A stretch of DNA of 64,000 nucleotides from Moorella humiferrea (GCF_039233145.1 NZ_CP136419.1:2020001-2084000), one strand, 5' to 3'. Shown: positions 33,513 through 42,973, counted from the first letter of the stretch. Notes: a model not told the origin generated them from the letters alone. Program-made: numbers and translations.

Positions 33513-33882
33513 TCTTCGGCGCTAGGTATTCAGGATGCGCCTGCAAGCCCTACCCTGCGTCAACGCCTGGATATGATAGCTCATAGCGTATCTTACCAGG
33601 AGATTATCCTCGAGGAAACGGCCAGATTCCTTAAGAAACTTAACGCACCGGTCACTCTTGTTACCCTGGTTTCAGGGGAACAAAAGCGCCAATATGTCCC
33701 TTTGGATATTGATGTTTCACCCTTTGATAATTCTAGTTCCAAGAAAGAGGGGGTTTTCCAGAACCTATAAAGGCTTTGCCGGTTTGCGCCTATTTTCGCC
33801 TACCTCGGTAGGTAAGTAAGGCTACTGTGTAAATACCGAACTGCGGACCGGGAAACAGCATCGCCAAAAAGGTACTCTTTAA
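33513..33882 (+). pseudogene. Decayed IS1380-family transposase fragment
   Basis: Three frames must be joined to read a transposase. The first frame has SPTLRQRLDMIAHSV and then DVSPFDNSSSKKEGV; the second continues SRTYKGFAG after a one-base shift in a T run near 33757; a further shift gives APIFAYLGR, and another GYCVNTELRTGKQHRQKGT. These blocks, in this order, match the catalytic core of IS1380-type transposases (DNS-KKEGVSRTYKG, AYLG, ELREGKQH-QKGT). Both ends are missing. I could not locate terminal inverted repeats. It lies at the right edge of the AT-rich polyol block. Confidence 0.75.
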
Positions 33883-33995
33883 ACTGCTTAAGCTGTTTAG
33901 AGGAGCCTTCTTGGTACTGAAATATGGCTGGCAGGAATTTTACTATTAACCACGAAGAATAATTTAAAAAGGCATTAAAAAAGTGGGGCATATTT

Positions 33996-35237
33996 ATGTT
34001 TAGGGGTAAATTAAAACTAATTGCTTTGCTATTGGCTTTCAGCCTTTTGGGCAGTGGGACGATTATTGCCAGGCAATTTTTCCGGTTTCAAGAACCGGAA
34101 AACCAGGAAATAAAGACTGGCGATGATACCCCCAGCGAAACTGGCGGGTCTTTCAATATTCTACTTCTGGGTACCGATGCCCGGCCGGGTGAAAAAATCG
34201 GTAATACCGATACCATTATCGTTGCCCATTTCGAGGGAAACAGGCTGGCCTTGCTTTCCATACCTCGCGATAGCCGTGTATTTATTCCGAATCATGGCAT
34301 GGATAAGATAAACGCCGCTTACAGCTATGGTGGACCTATGCTAACGGCCAGGCTCGTGTCAGATCTAATTGGAACTTCCGTGACTGAATACGCTTTGATA
34401 CGGTGGAACGGCTTCATCAATATTATCGATATGCTGGGGGGCGTAACTGTAAACATAAAGCAGGATATGTATTATTACGATCCTGTCGATGGACCGGAAT
34501 ACAAAATTGCTTTGCATAAAGGTATTCAGCACTTAAATGGCCATCAAGCCCTGGCTTTTGCACGCTTCAGGGAGGAAGCGCTGGGTGATATTGACCGTAC
34601 CGGGCAGCAGCAGGAACTCCTTAAAGCATTGGTACAACAGGTTATGCAGCCGGCAACTTTGCTGAAATTACCTCGACTCCTACCGGAAATTTATAGAGAT
34701 GTCGAAACGAATATGAGCCTTGATGAGTTAATTGCCATAGCCAAAACAGCAGCCAACCTTAAAAATATAACTGTTGTTAGCCAAACTTTGCCGGGCTATT
34801 TTTTGAACTTAAACGGCATAAGTTACTGGGGGGTTAATCCGGACCAGGCGCGGCAGGTTGCTCAGGAATTATTTTTCTATGGTAAAACAACAAATGAAAT
34901 TGTCCTGAATACACCTATCCAGCCTAACATAGCAGGCCGCCGTTCCGCAACCTCTAGTAACAAAAGTGTTTCTGCCGAAAGCCAGGTAACTCCAAAGGCA
35001 TCCTTAAAGGAGGTTAAGCCGGCGGTACCAAAAACTGGTCAAGAAGCAGCCAATAACCAACAGGTTAAGACCACCGCACAACATTCCCCCAACATCTGGC
35101 AGCAAACAACTGGCGATGCACAGGCTTCTGCAAAAGCAACTGCTGCAGGAGCTAAAAGCAACAATCGTACCACCCAGGATAGCAACCAAACTACGCCGGC
35201 AGGTACTCAGGTAAGCAAAGCGGCCCGCTCTAATTAG
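33996..35237 (+). CDS. LytR-CpsA-Psr (LCP) family cell-wall ligase
   Basis: A 413-residue membrane-anchored protein. One N-terminal membrane helix (about residues 8-27) is followed by the LCP domain at 50-250: ILLLGTDARPGE, TDTIIVAHF, LLSIPRDSRVFIP, NAAYSYGGP and the Arg-rich ALAFARFREEALGDIDRTGQQQ. The Arg and Asp residues of these blocks bind the pyrophosphate of polyprenyl-linked sugars. LCP enzymes transfer such glycans (teichoic acids, capsule) to peptidoglycan outside the cell. From about residue 310 the tail is rich in Thr, Ala, Gln, Ser and Lys, apparently disordered and perhaps wall-spanning. Transcribed alone. Confidence 0.9.
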   Translation: MFRGKLKLIALLLAFSLLGSGTIIARQFFRFQEPENQEIKTGDDTPSETGGSFNILLLGTDARPGEKIGNTDTIIVAHFEGNRLALLSIPRDSRVFIPNHGMDKINAAYSYGGPMLTARLVSDLIGTSVTEYALIRWNGFINIIDMLGGVTVNIKQDMYYYDPVDGPEYKIALHKGIQHLNGHQALAFARFREEALGDIDRTGQQQELLKALVQQVMQPATLLKLPRLLPEIYRDVETNMSLDELIAIAKTAANLKNITVVSQTLPGYFLNLNGISYWGVNPDQARQVAQELFFYGKTTNEIVLNTPIQPNIAGRRSATSSNKSVSAESQVTPKASLKEVKPAVPKTGQEAANNQQVKTTAQHSPNIWQQTTGDAQASAKATAAGAKSNNRTTQDSNQTTPAGTQVSKAARSN

Positions 35238-35307
35238 CATTGTTGATGTGTCTGGGGTAAAACTTTTTTTGCGCCCCCTGCAGGCAAAATGGCATTATCT
35301 GCTCGTA

Positions 35308-35697
35308 TCACGATGGTATGAGAAACATCCGCCAGGGCTGTTCGCTGAAAGGTATTTTTCGGCCCTCCGGTTTGCCGTTCCATACGTAAACTTGCGCCCT
35401 GACCGTCCCGCCTCCAGCCATCTCTACATCCGCTTCCTCCCGGCAGTAGAAGTCGGGGACGCCCTCATAGCGGTCCAGGCTTGCAAACGCTTGTTGGGGA
35501 ATATAAAACACTTCACCCATTACTTTCCCTCCGGGTTCAGGGACGATTCCCGGAAAATCGGGCGCCACCTGGTACATGGCGTACCCGTACAGAACGCCGA
35601 AATACGGCCCGTAGCCGCCGAGGCGTTGCAGACGATTGCTGTGGATGCTCATCAGGGTGCCGTAAACAAAGATTGGCGTTTTTTCTTGCTTGGGCAT
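35308..35697 (-). CDS. Gamma-glutamylcyclotransferase-family (AIG2-like) protein
   Basis: A 129-residue AIG2/GGCT-fold protein. It has the FVYGTLM motif at the N-terminus, GYAMYQVAPDFPGIV and the LDRYEGVPDFYCREEADV segment with the catalytic-type Glu, then QVYVWNG. Members cyclise gamma-glutamyl groups or amines. The start is uncertain: ATG 35697 fits the fold but has a weak ribosome-binding site; the frame is open up to 35769 and an upstream GTG behind GGGGG is possible. No operon partner. Confidence 0.75.
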   Translation of the reverse strand: MPKQEKTPIFVYGTLMSIHSNRLQRLGGYGPYFGVLYGYAMYQVAPDFPGIVPEPGGKVMGEVFYIPQQAFASLDRYEGVPDFYCREEADVEMAGGGTVRAQVYVWNGKPEGRKIPFSEQPWRMFLIPS

Positions 35698-35930
35698 ATA
35701 TAGGCGAGACCGATTACGCGCCGCCCACACGTAATACCCCCGGCCCCGATGGAAACAGATTTCATTCACAGTTACCGAGTTTCTCCCTTCGTTTTGAAAT
35801 TTTATTGATAGTTTGCCGCTTATATTTTAAGCCAGTTGCCCGTAATTCTTAACCAGTTTTAAGGTAAATATTTTATGAAGATCGTATAATTAGCTTGCAA
35901 ACAAAAATCATCGTTGAAGGGGGTTTCAAA

Positions 35931-36599
35931 ATGCTCAAATTGAGAGGCAAAAGATGGCTCATTGGAGTGACAGCTCTTGTGCTGGTGATGGCCGTAGGAG
36001 CCGGAGTGGCTGCTGCAGCTAATACTGCGCCCGGTCAGCAAGCTGCCGAATTGAAACAGTTTTTTGTCTCCCGTCTGGCTGCCAACCTCGGCATCGACAC
36101 AGCTCAATTAGAGCAGGCCTTCAAGCAATCGGCTCTTGAAACTGTGGATCAAGCTGTAGCCCAGGGCATAATCAATCAGGAAAGGGCAAACCAGATTAAA
36201 CAAGCTGTTGAAAACGGCAACTGGAACGGGCTGGGGCTTTTCCTGGGGCCGCAATTCGGCAGAAAGCCCGCCGGCAAGATGCCCTTTGGTGGCCAGGCCT
36301 CAATAGCCTCCATTCTGGGTATGAGCCCGGCCGATCTTGCTAGCGAACTTAAGAGCGGCAAGACCCTGGCGGACATAGCGCAGGAAAAGGGCATGACACT
36401 CGATCAGATCAAAGAGAAGCTGGTGGCCCAGGAAAAACAAGCATTAGACCAAAAAGTAGCCGAGGGCAAAATGACCCAGGATAACGAAAATAAAATTCTT
36501 TCGCGCCTTCAGCAAATGGATCTAAACAAACTCGGAAGATTTGGCGGACATGCAGGAAAGGTCCGCCAAGCGGAGCCTACGCCTTCCGTCCAGCAGTAA
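35931..36599 (+). CDS. Secreted Ala/Gln-rich hypothetical protein
   Basis: A 222-residue exported protein. Signal peptide with KLRGKRWLIG, a hydrophobic core and a VAAAA cleavage region near residue 30. The mature part is mainly helical, with motifs such as LAANLGIDTAQLEQAFKQSA and QAVAQGIINQERANQIKQAV, and a second, similar unit (LKSGKTLADIAQEKGMTLDQ, KVAEGKMTQDNENKI), so it seems built from short repeated helix pairs. The start ATG at 35931 has AAGGGGG eight bases upstream. A TATAAT at 35885-35890 could be its -10 box. A strong terminator follows. No known function; similar small helical proteins are common in clostridial secretomes. Confidence 0.7.
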   Translation: MLKLRGKRWLIGVTALVLVMAVGAGVAAAANTAPGQQAAELKQFFVSRLAANLGIDTAQLEQAFKQSALETVDQAVAQGIINQERANQIKQAVENGNWNGLGLFLGPQFGRKPAGKMPFGGQASIASILGMSPADLASELKSGKTLADIAQEKGMTLDQIKEKLVAQEKQALDQKVAEGKMTQDNENKILSRLQQMDLNKLGRFGGHAGKVRQAEPTPSVQQ

Positions 36600-36661
36600 T
36601 ATGAGTAATATGTTGGAAAAGTGAACCCTGGGCAACAGCCAGGGTAAAAAGACTCACGCCG

Positions 36662-36697
36662 GCAGACACCGTTCCTCCCACGGTGTCTGCTTTTTTT
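36662..36697 (+). terminator. Rho-independent terminator
   Basis: GCAGACACCG (36662-36671) and CGGTGTCTGC (36681-36690) form a 10-bp stem followed by T7. It ends the transcript of the secreted protein gene. Confidence 0.92.
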
Positions 36698-36708
36698 AAA
36701 GTCTGAGC

Positions 36709-37295
36709 ATGGGAAAAACGCTTCACAGTTGGAACAAAGGTGCGGAGGAGTTCTTCGGTTATACGGCCGAAGAAATCATCGGGCGTCCGCTCACCCTTTT
36801 TTTCCCGCCTGAAGGCAAGGATGAAGCAGATGCTTTACTTACCAGGATAGCTGCCGGTGAAGAACCCGGAAATTATGATGCTTTACGATTAGCTAAAGAC
36901 GGGCGGAAGGTCTTTGTATCCATCACAGTCTCGTCGGTAAAAAATGAAAACAGGAAGATTCTGGGAGCTTCGGTTATCGCCCGGGATATAAGCGATTTGC
37001 GAGGCAGTGCGTCAAACGACCGCCAGGCACAGCTATCGTGGTGGATTTGATCTTAAAGCACCATGAATGGTGGGACGGTCGGGGTTATCCCCTGCAGATT
37101 AAAGCTGAGGATATACCGCTGAAGTGCCGCCTCCTGGCCATCGCCGATGCATACGATGCAATGACCAGCGAAAGACCCTATCGCCGGGCCATGAGTCACG
37201 TCCAAGCCGTTGCCGAGCTACGCCACCATGCCGGAACCCAATTTGATCCCTATCTGGTAGAAAAATTTTTACAGGTAATTTCTAATTCAACTTAG
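36709..37295 (+). pseudogene. Remnant of a PAS/HD-GYP signalling protein
   Basis: Two fragments in different frames. The first (to about 37020) is most of a PAS domain: HSWNKGAEEFFGYTAEEIIG, DALRLAKDGRKVFVSI, SVIARDISDLR; its N-terminus is missing because the terminator lies right before it. The second (37038-37295) is the C-terminal third of an HD-GYP domain with HHEWWDGRGYP and LLAIADAYDAMTSERPYRRAMS. The metal-binding HD part is gone, so a deletion and frameshift fused the pieces. HD-GYP proteins degrade cyclic di-GMP; this copy cannot. Confidence 0.75.
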
Positions 37296-37357
37296 TACCT
37301 GCGTTTATCAAGCGGGACGGCTATTGATTTACAAAGCCGTATTTTTTCTGGGGCCAC

Positions 37358-38074
37358 CTATAATGTATGCCGCCCTTCCGTCGGTCCGGCGGAAGGTGTC
37401 TTTTCTTTCAGGTGATTCCGGTAGACTTCCCAGCGATCGCGCAGTAAATCCCGCAGATAAGGTTCTAAATTTCGTACCTGCAGCAATCGTGCCAGCCACT
37501 GGGTGGCGGTTAGATAATTTCCCAAACGTCCCTCTAATTCTCCGATTAAATAAATAATCAGGTTGGCGTTTCCTCCTCCGGGGCTCTCCTTCTGGTAGGC
37601 TTCCTGATAAAGGTCGCAGGCATAACGGAGGTACTTTTTCTCCTCCTCTTCGTTCCCTTCATAGCGGTAAAACCAGGCAATGTGCAAACACAAACCGGCC
37701 AGTACCGATCGCTTTTCTTGATTCAAGTTGCCGCAAAGTAAACCCAGCTTATGTACGTTTAAGGCCTCATGCAAATTACGCCTACCGGTATAATCCTTGT
37801 GGGTGATCTTTTGGATATATTCCTTCAAAATCAATTCCCGGCGTTCTTTTTTGACAGGACCGAAGTTGGTGGTAAAAGCATAACCGCAATGGGGGCAAAC
37901 GGCCACTTCGTAAAAATAGGGGTTTTCGCCTTCAAAATAGGTACACAAATCGCTATCGCGTTTCACCTGGCGTATCTGGCTCAAGCGCAGCTTTTTATTG
38001 GTGAATTCCCGACCGCAGAAAAGGCATTGGTAGCGTTTATCGTATAGAGGTTCAACGGCAGTTGCCACTTCCAT
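37358..38074 (-). CDS. DUF2225 family protein with zinc-ribbon Cys pairs
   Basis: A 238-residue cytoplasmic protein. Residues 15-65 hold two Cys pairs, CLFCGREF and CPHCGYAF, a likely zinc ribbon. The rest is helical and TPR-like (AWFYRYEGNEEEEKKYLRYA, then ELEGRLGNYLTATQWLARLL). This is the layout of the DUF2225 family, widespread in Firmicutes, function unknown. The annotated ATG has a poorly spaced site; a GTG two codons later (38068) has AAGGGATGG in better position. Transcribed alone. Confidence 0.8.
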   Translation of the reverse strand: MEVATAVEPLYDKRYQCLFCGREFTNKKLRLSQIRQVKRDSDLCTYFEGENPYFYEVAVCPHCGYAFTTNFGPVKKERRELILKEYIQKITHKDYTGRRNLHEALNVHKLGLLCGNLNQEKRSVLAGLCLHIAWFYRYEGNEEEEKKYLRYACDLYQEAYQKESPGGGNANLIIYLIGELEGRLGNYLTATQWLARLLQVRNLEPYLRDLLRDRWEVYRNHLKEKTPSAGPTEGRHTL

Positions 38075-38191
38075 CCCTTCTCGTGTTTTCTCTGATGGTG
38101 CGTTTATTTTACTTAATTCTCCATCCGGGTTTAAGTTCCTACCTAAAACATTAAAAAATCCCCCGTGGCCGGCAAAGCAGACGGCGTAAAC

Positions 38192-40366
38192 TTACTGTTT
38201 CACCTGTAAGGTCCGGACCAGAGCGGCGGCCGCTTCGGCGCGGGTGATGTCGTGGGCCGGGTCAAAGGTAAAGCCGTCGCCCTTTATGATCCCCAAACCC
38301 CACGCCAGGGCCGCATAACCTAAAGTTTCTGGGTTTAAAGAAGATGAATCGCGGTAAGGTACCCTGTAGATGCCTTCTATGCGGGCGACCCGTTCCAGGT
38401 TCAGGTAGCGGATCAGGAATTTGGCCAGGAGTTCCCGGCTGACGGCGGCCCCGGGCTCGAGGTTTTCCTTGAGCCACTTCTCTTCCCGGGCCCGCTGCAG
38501 AATCTCCCCATCCTTCAGGTCATGATAACCCCAGACGCCGTATCGGGACATAAGCATGGCCCGCAGCAGGGAAACAACGGTCACCTTCTCGTCGGGGTGA
38601 AAGGCATCTTTGTACTCGCCGAAGATCCCGGCCTGGCCCAGGAGGCTGATTTCCTTTTCGGCAAAATTGCCGGCGATGTCGTTAAAGCGATAGGGCCGGG
38701 GTTGCCGGCCGATGGGTTTGCCTTCCCAGTCCAGGAACTGGCCGGTCCTGGCGTCGATCATGTTCGAGGTAATAAAGGGAGAATTGCCCAGGGGCTGGTA
38801 GACCAGGCGTATCTCGCCCCCATCAGTGCTGCCCGGTCGGTAAATGCGGGTATAGCTCAGGGTCAAGGGACGGTTTTGCAAGAAGGTTTCTACGGCCTGC
38901 CGGGCATCAAGGATACCCGTAGCCGCCGGGAAATCGAAATTGCCCCAGTTAAGGTTGTAGCTGGTGATGCGGCCTGCCACCGCATCAACGGTAATGTTAA
39001 TACCGTTGCCTGAAAAGGGGATGCCGTTGACCAGACGGCGGTAGTTAAAATACTGAACCGTAGGTGCACCGCCGGAAGGGTTGTTTTCGTCCAGCCGGAC
39101 TTCTTTAAAACGCTGCGGTTGCACCTTTTGTAGGAATTCCTCAGCCAAGCGCCGGGCCGCCTGCCGGTCAAGTTTAACTTCCTTATCGTTCCCAGAAGAA
39201 GTTATGGGCAGGTCGAAGCCCATTAGTTCTCCGTTAATGGCATTGACCCTGGCGCTCATAAAACCGGGTTTACCATTTTCGGGACTATCGCTGCTCCAGG
39301 TCAAGTTCCAGGTACGTATTTCCGGGTCCTGCCAGTCGGCATAAAGGTTGGCGCTGCGCAAGGTTAGCCCGGTCGGGATATCCACCCATTTCTTAACGGC
39401 GGCAACGGCTTCTTCCCGGCTGATTAATTTGGCCGTTTTTTCGATTTCCTTCAATTCTTCGGGACTTAAAAGTTTAGCGGGGACGCCGTCCTGGAGTGCC
39501 GCGGCCTTGCGGGCCATTTCCAGATTTACTTCGCTCCTGCCCCCGCTGTCAAACCATGCCCCGTTGCCCAGATTTAGGGGTTGGCCGCTCAATGCATCAA
39601 TCAGACCCTGGGAAGGGTGGCTCAGCCGGTACACCAGCAGTACCGGACGTTTCTCGCCGGCTGCCAGGGGTTTCACAGGCGCCGGCAGGAAATACTGAAG
39701 CTCCAGCATGCCGGCCTCGGCAAACACCTGCCGCGCCTTTTCCGGGGTGATACCACCCATAGCCGCGGGAAAATCGGCCTCCGTCCAGTTGAGGCTGTAA
39801 TTCGTCACCCGGCCGTCATCGCCGCGGACGGTTACAGTTGCGCCGTCGGCGGGGAAGGAGATGCCGTTGACCAGCCGCTGCCAGCGGAAGGTGTAGGTCG
39901 GCGGGCCGGAATTATTTAAAGGAATGAGCTGATCATCAATGGGCAACAATTGCAGTTCCCGGACGTGCCGGGCCGCCAGGCGGTTTAACAGCTCTTCGGC
40001 CGTCTGTCGGGCCGCCTCCAAGGACACAGAGGGAGACCCTGCACTACTTCCCGGCTCCGGTGCCGGCCTCCAGGTGTTCATGTTGATTATTTCGCCGGTA
40101 CGTGCGTCGACGTCGGCATGGAAGCTACCGCCGTCACTGGGGGCGCTCCAGTGCAGGGACCAGGTTTGACGGCCGTCATAACTGTCATAATTAGAGGTAA
40201 AATTGGTGTATTCTTGGGGAATATCGAAGTTGGCCTTAACGAGACGAATGGCCTGCTCCAATGAAAATGCGCCAGCTTCTTCAGCCGTAGCTGAAGGTGG
40301 GTAAACAAACGCCAGCAACAAAAACGCCAGCACCAGTACTGGAAAAACCCGCCACTGCTTTAACAT
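38192..40366 (-). CDS. YcdB/YcdC (PepSY-like) repeat protein with C-terminal SLH domains
   Basis: A 724-residue exported protein. Signal peptide at residues 1-28, ending SATAEE. Residues 30-560 contain a tandem duplication. One type of unit ends in VDARTGEIINM or VNAINGELMGF; the longer unit repeats RLVNGISFPADG and RLVNGIPFSGNG, followed by YSLNWTEADFPAA and YNLNWGNFDFPAA. These match the YcdB/YcdC PepSY-related family. The last 150 residues look like S-layer homology repeats, including FTFDPAHDITRAEAAAALVR, which anchor the protein to the wall polymer. Role unknown; PepSY units often inhibit or chaperone proteases. Confidence 0.82.
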   Translation of the reverse strand: MLKQWRVFPVLVLAFLLLAFVYPPSATAEEAGAFSLEQAIRLVKANFDIPQEYTNFTSNYDSYDGRQTWSLHWSAPSDGGSFHADVDARTGEIINMNTWRPAPEPGSSAGSPSVSLEAARQTAEELLNRLAARHVRELQLLPIDDQLIPLNNSGPPTYTFRWQRLVNGISFPADGATVTVRGDDGRVTNYSLNWTEADFPAAMGGITPEKARQVFAEAGMLELQYFLPAPVKPLAAGEKRPVLLVYRLSHPSQGLIDALSGQPLNLGNGAWFDSGGRSEVNLEMARKAAALQDGVPAKLLSPEELKEIEKTAKLISREEAVAAVKKWVDIPTGLTLRSANLYADWQDPEIRTWNLTWSSDSPENGKPGFMSARVNAINGELMGFDLPITSSGNDKEVKLDRQAARRLAEEFLQKVQPQRFKEVRLDENNPSGGAPTVQYFNYRRLVNGIPFSGNGINITVDAVAGRITSYNLNWGNFDFPAATGILDARQAVETFLQNRPLTLSYTRIYRPGSTDGGEIRLVYQPLGNSPFITSNMIDARTGQFLDWEGKPIGRQPRPYRFNDIAGNFAEKEISLLGQAGIFGEYKDAFHPDEKVTVVSLLRAMLMSRYGVWGYHDLKDGEILQRAREEKWLKENLEPGAAVSRELLAKFLIRYLNLERVARIEGIYRVPYRDSSSLNPETLGYAALAWGLGIIKGDGFTFDPAHDITRAEAAAALVRTLQVKQ

Positions 40367-40498
40367 TTGCCCTTCCTCCTTCTGTTAGTTTGGTCCTCTT
40401 CCCTTACTCCCTTGCTTAAAAACTGCACGTCCCATATTGTTTCGTTTCTGATTCTTATAGACGCCATTATGGAGGAAAAGTTCCCATAAAAATCAAGG

Positions 40499-41842
40499 TT
40501 AAACTTCTCCCCTGCCCCGGCTCCGGTTTACTAGGGCGGCCCGACGCAGGGGCAGATCGTAGCGCCCCCATAGGGGCAGCGGCTGCTCTCCGGACGTTTC
40601 AGAACTTGCCGTCGGCGTAAAACGCCAGAGGCGGGCGACGACGGAAGGCCGTTCCGGCCAGGAGGTGCGCCGGTACTGATTGTAAACCTCCTGGTAAACA
40701 TCAAGGGTCCGACGGGCAATATTTTCCCAATCATAAACTTCCCGCACCAGACGGAGCCCGCCGACCTTAAGGCTTTCCGCCAGGGCTTCATCGTTTAAAA
40801 CGGCAAGGACATTGTCGGCCAGGGAAGGGGCATTGCCGGGGAAGGCGAGCATCCCGTCAACACGGTGGGTGATAATTTCCGCCAAGCCTCCCGTGGAGCT
40901 GGCCACCACCGGGGTTCCCGCCGCCATGGCCTCCAGGGCCACGATGCCGAAGGGCTCGTATAAACTGGGGAACACCGCCACCCTAGCGGCGCGGTAGAGC
41001 TGATTGCGGGTAGAATCGTCGATGTAACCCGCAAAGGTGACCTTGTAGCCGATGCCCAGTTCCCGGGCCCGGCTCTGGAGCTGCTCTTCCATAGGGCCCT
41101 TGCCGGCCACCACCAATTTGGCTTCCGGGCAGGATGCCAGTATCCGCGGCATGGCCTCCAGCAGAACCTGCACGCCTTTTTCCACAACCAACCGGCCGAC
41201 AAAAAAAATGATCTTTTCGTGGGGGGCGGCATAACGCTGCCGCACGGCCGGATCTACCTTTATGTCGGCAAACTTCTGGCTGTAGACGCCGTTGGGGATG
41301 ATGGTGATTTTGTCGGCCGGCAACTGAAATAAACCCTGCACTTCCTGGCGCATGTGGCGGCTACAGACGATGACCCGCCAGGCTTCATAGGTCAGCCACC
41401 ATTCTACGCTGTTGATGTAACGCTGCATATCATTATATAATCCGCGGTTGCGGCCGGCCTCGGTGGCGTGGATGGTGGCGATGAGGGGCAAACGATGGGC
41501 GTGTTTTAAGGCCCGGCCAGCGAAAGCCACCAACCAGTCGTGGGCGTGGATGAGCTGAAAAGGTCCATACTTGCGGGTGATAATCATGGCTTCTTCCAGA
41601 AAACGGGCGTTTAGCTGCAACACCCAGGTGAGAAAATCCGGAGCCTGGACCGGGTAGGGGTCGACGCGATGGACCATTACTCCGTCTTCGCGCCTTTCAA
41701 AGGCCTGTCCCGGCCGGCCTAAAGTCAAGACGTGGACGGTGTGGCGCAAACGCGCCAGGGAAACGGCCAGGTCTTCGACATGCCGGGCCAGGCCGCCGAC
41801 GCTCTGGGGGGGATACTCCCAGGAAAGCATCAGGATACGCAC
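40499..41842 (-). CDS. GT4-family glycosyltransferase (glycogen-synthase-like)
   Basis: A 447-residue GT-B glycosyltransferase. The N-terminal domain has LSWEYPPQSVGGLARHV and IHAHDWLV; the C-terminal domain has FVGRLVVEKGVQVLLEA and the donor-binding motif PSLYEPFGIVALEAMAAGTPVVAS with the two Glu residues of GT4. Relatives use ADP- or UDP-glucose, often for glycogen or maltosyl transfer. It is divergent to galT-glgA, which fits alpha-glucan synthesis. The tail after residue 415 is extended and basic (RRAALVNRSRGRGE). Substrate not certain. Confidence 0.87.
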   Translation of the reverse strand: MRILMLSWEYPPQSVGGLARHVEDLAVSLARLRHTVHVLTLGRPGQAFERREDGVMVHRVDPYPVQAPDFLTWVLQLNARFLEEAMIITRKYGPFQLIHAHDWLVAFAGRALKHAHRLPLIATIHATEAGRNRGLYNDMQRYINSVEWWLTYEAWRVIVCSRHMRQEVQGLFQLPADKITIIPNGVYSQKFADIKVDPAVRQRYAAPHEKIIFFVGRLVVEKGVQVLLEAMPRILASCPEAKLVVAGKGPMEEQLQSRARELGIGYKVTFAGYIDDSTRNQLYRAARVAVFPSLYEPFGIVALEAMAAGTPVVASSTGGLAEIITHRVDGMLAFPGNAPSLADNVLAVLNDEALAESLKVGGLRLVREVYDWENIARRTLDVYQEVYNQYRRTSWPERPSVVARLWRFTPTASSETSGEQPLPLWGRYDLPLRRAALVNRSRGRGEV

Positions 41843-41968
41843 CTAATAATCACCTGCACCAAATTTTTACCTTAATTTATTATTACAATCACCGCCGAAC
41901 TTATACCGCATAATTTATCCTTTCCCGATAAAACCTAGTAGCAAGTTGCTGAATTTGGAGGTTAAGGT

Positions 41969-42973
41969 ATGCCCGAAATACGCCAGGATCCAGTTAGCCA
42001 GCGCTGGGTGATTATAGCCACCGAACGGGCCAAAAGGCCCTCGGACTTTAAACCTCCCCATAAGGAAAAGAAGGGTAACGTCGGCTGCCCTTTCTGTCCC
42101 GGCCACGAAAAGGAAACGCCGCCAGAAGTGCTGGCCTTCCGTGACGTCGGCACTGAGCCTGACACCCCCGGCTGGCAGGTGCGGGTGGTGCCCAACAAGT
42201 TTGCTGCCCTGACGGCGGGCGGGGAAGTAGCCGGTGAACGAAACGGCATCTACCAGACCCTTTCCGGCACCGGCGTTCATGAGGTCATCATCGAAGGGCC
42301 GGACCACGACACCTATTTTGCCGATCTGGCCCCCGAACATGCGGTCCTGGTACTTAAAGCGTGGCGCCAGCGCTATCTGCAACTTGAACGGGACGAACGG
42401 ATGCACTACGTACAGCTTTTTAAAAACCACGGCCCTACCGCCGGGGCTTCCCTGGAACACCCCCACAGCCAGCTCATCGCCACCCCCCTTGTACCGGCAG
42501 CAGTTACGGCGGAAATGACCAGGATCAGGGCTTACTGGAAAGAAAAGGATAAATGCCTTTTCTGCGATATTGTAGACGCCGAACTGAAGACCGGCACCAG
42601 AGTCATCGCCTTTAACGACGAATTCCTGGCTTTTTGCCCCTTCGCCTCGCGTTTTCCCATGGAGATGTGGATTATATCCCGGCGCCACCAGGCCAGTTTC
42701 GGTGCCTGCGAAGACGATCAGCTGGTACAGCTGGCCGCCATTCTCCAGGAAACCTTAAGCCGCTTAAAGCAGGCAGCCAATGACCCGCCCTTTAACCTCG
42801 TCCTGCATACGGCTCCTTTGCGTCAGGGAGAAGTTATCTACCACTGGCATTTTGAAATCCTGCCGCGGCTGACGATTGTCGCCGGCTTCGAATGGGGAAC
42901 TGATATGTACATCAACCCTACGCCGCCGGAAATAGCGGCCCAATCCCTCAATGAAATAAGCCTAAAGCCCTGA
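41969..42973 (+). CDS. galT: Galactose-1-phosphate uridylyltransferase family protein
   Basis: A 334-residue HIT-superfamily nucleotidyltransferase. Zinc ligands: CPFCPGHE near residue 32. The catalytic His-Pro-His is in EHPHSQLIA near residue 165, and HWHFEILPR near residue 290 belongs to the second domain; a second CLFCD pair is also present. A GGAGG lies upstream of the ATG. It directly precedes glgA by 12 bases, and no galK or galE is present. This pairing suggests a hexose-1-phosphate nucleotidyltransferase or ADP-glucose phosphorylase role in glycogen turnover rather than galactose use. Confidence 0.85.
   Translation: MPEIRQDPVSQRWVIIATERAKRPSDFKPPHKEKKGNVGCPFCPGHEKETPPEVLAFRDVGTEPDTPGWQVRVVPNKFAALTAGGEVAGERNGIYQTLSGTGVHEVIIEGPDHDTYFADLAPEHAVLVLKAWRQRYLQLERDERMHYVQLFKNHGPTAGASLEHPHSQLIATPLVPAAVTAEMTRIRAYWKEKDKCLFCDIVDAELKTGTRVIAFNDEFLAFCPFASRFPMEMWIISRRHQASFGACEDDQLVQLAAILQETLSRLKQAANDPPFNLVLHTAPLRQGEVIYHWHFEILPRLTIVAGFEWGTDMYINPTPPEIAAQSLNEISLKP

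Noticed and set aside
41915-42688. Long leftward frame opposite galT
   Set aside because: It lies wholly within galT on the other strand; its product shows no family motif, whereas galT has its complete active site.
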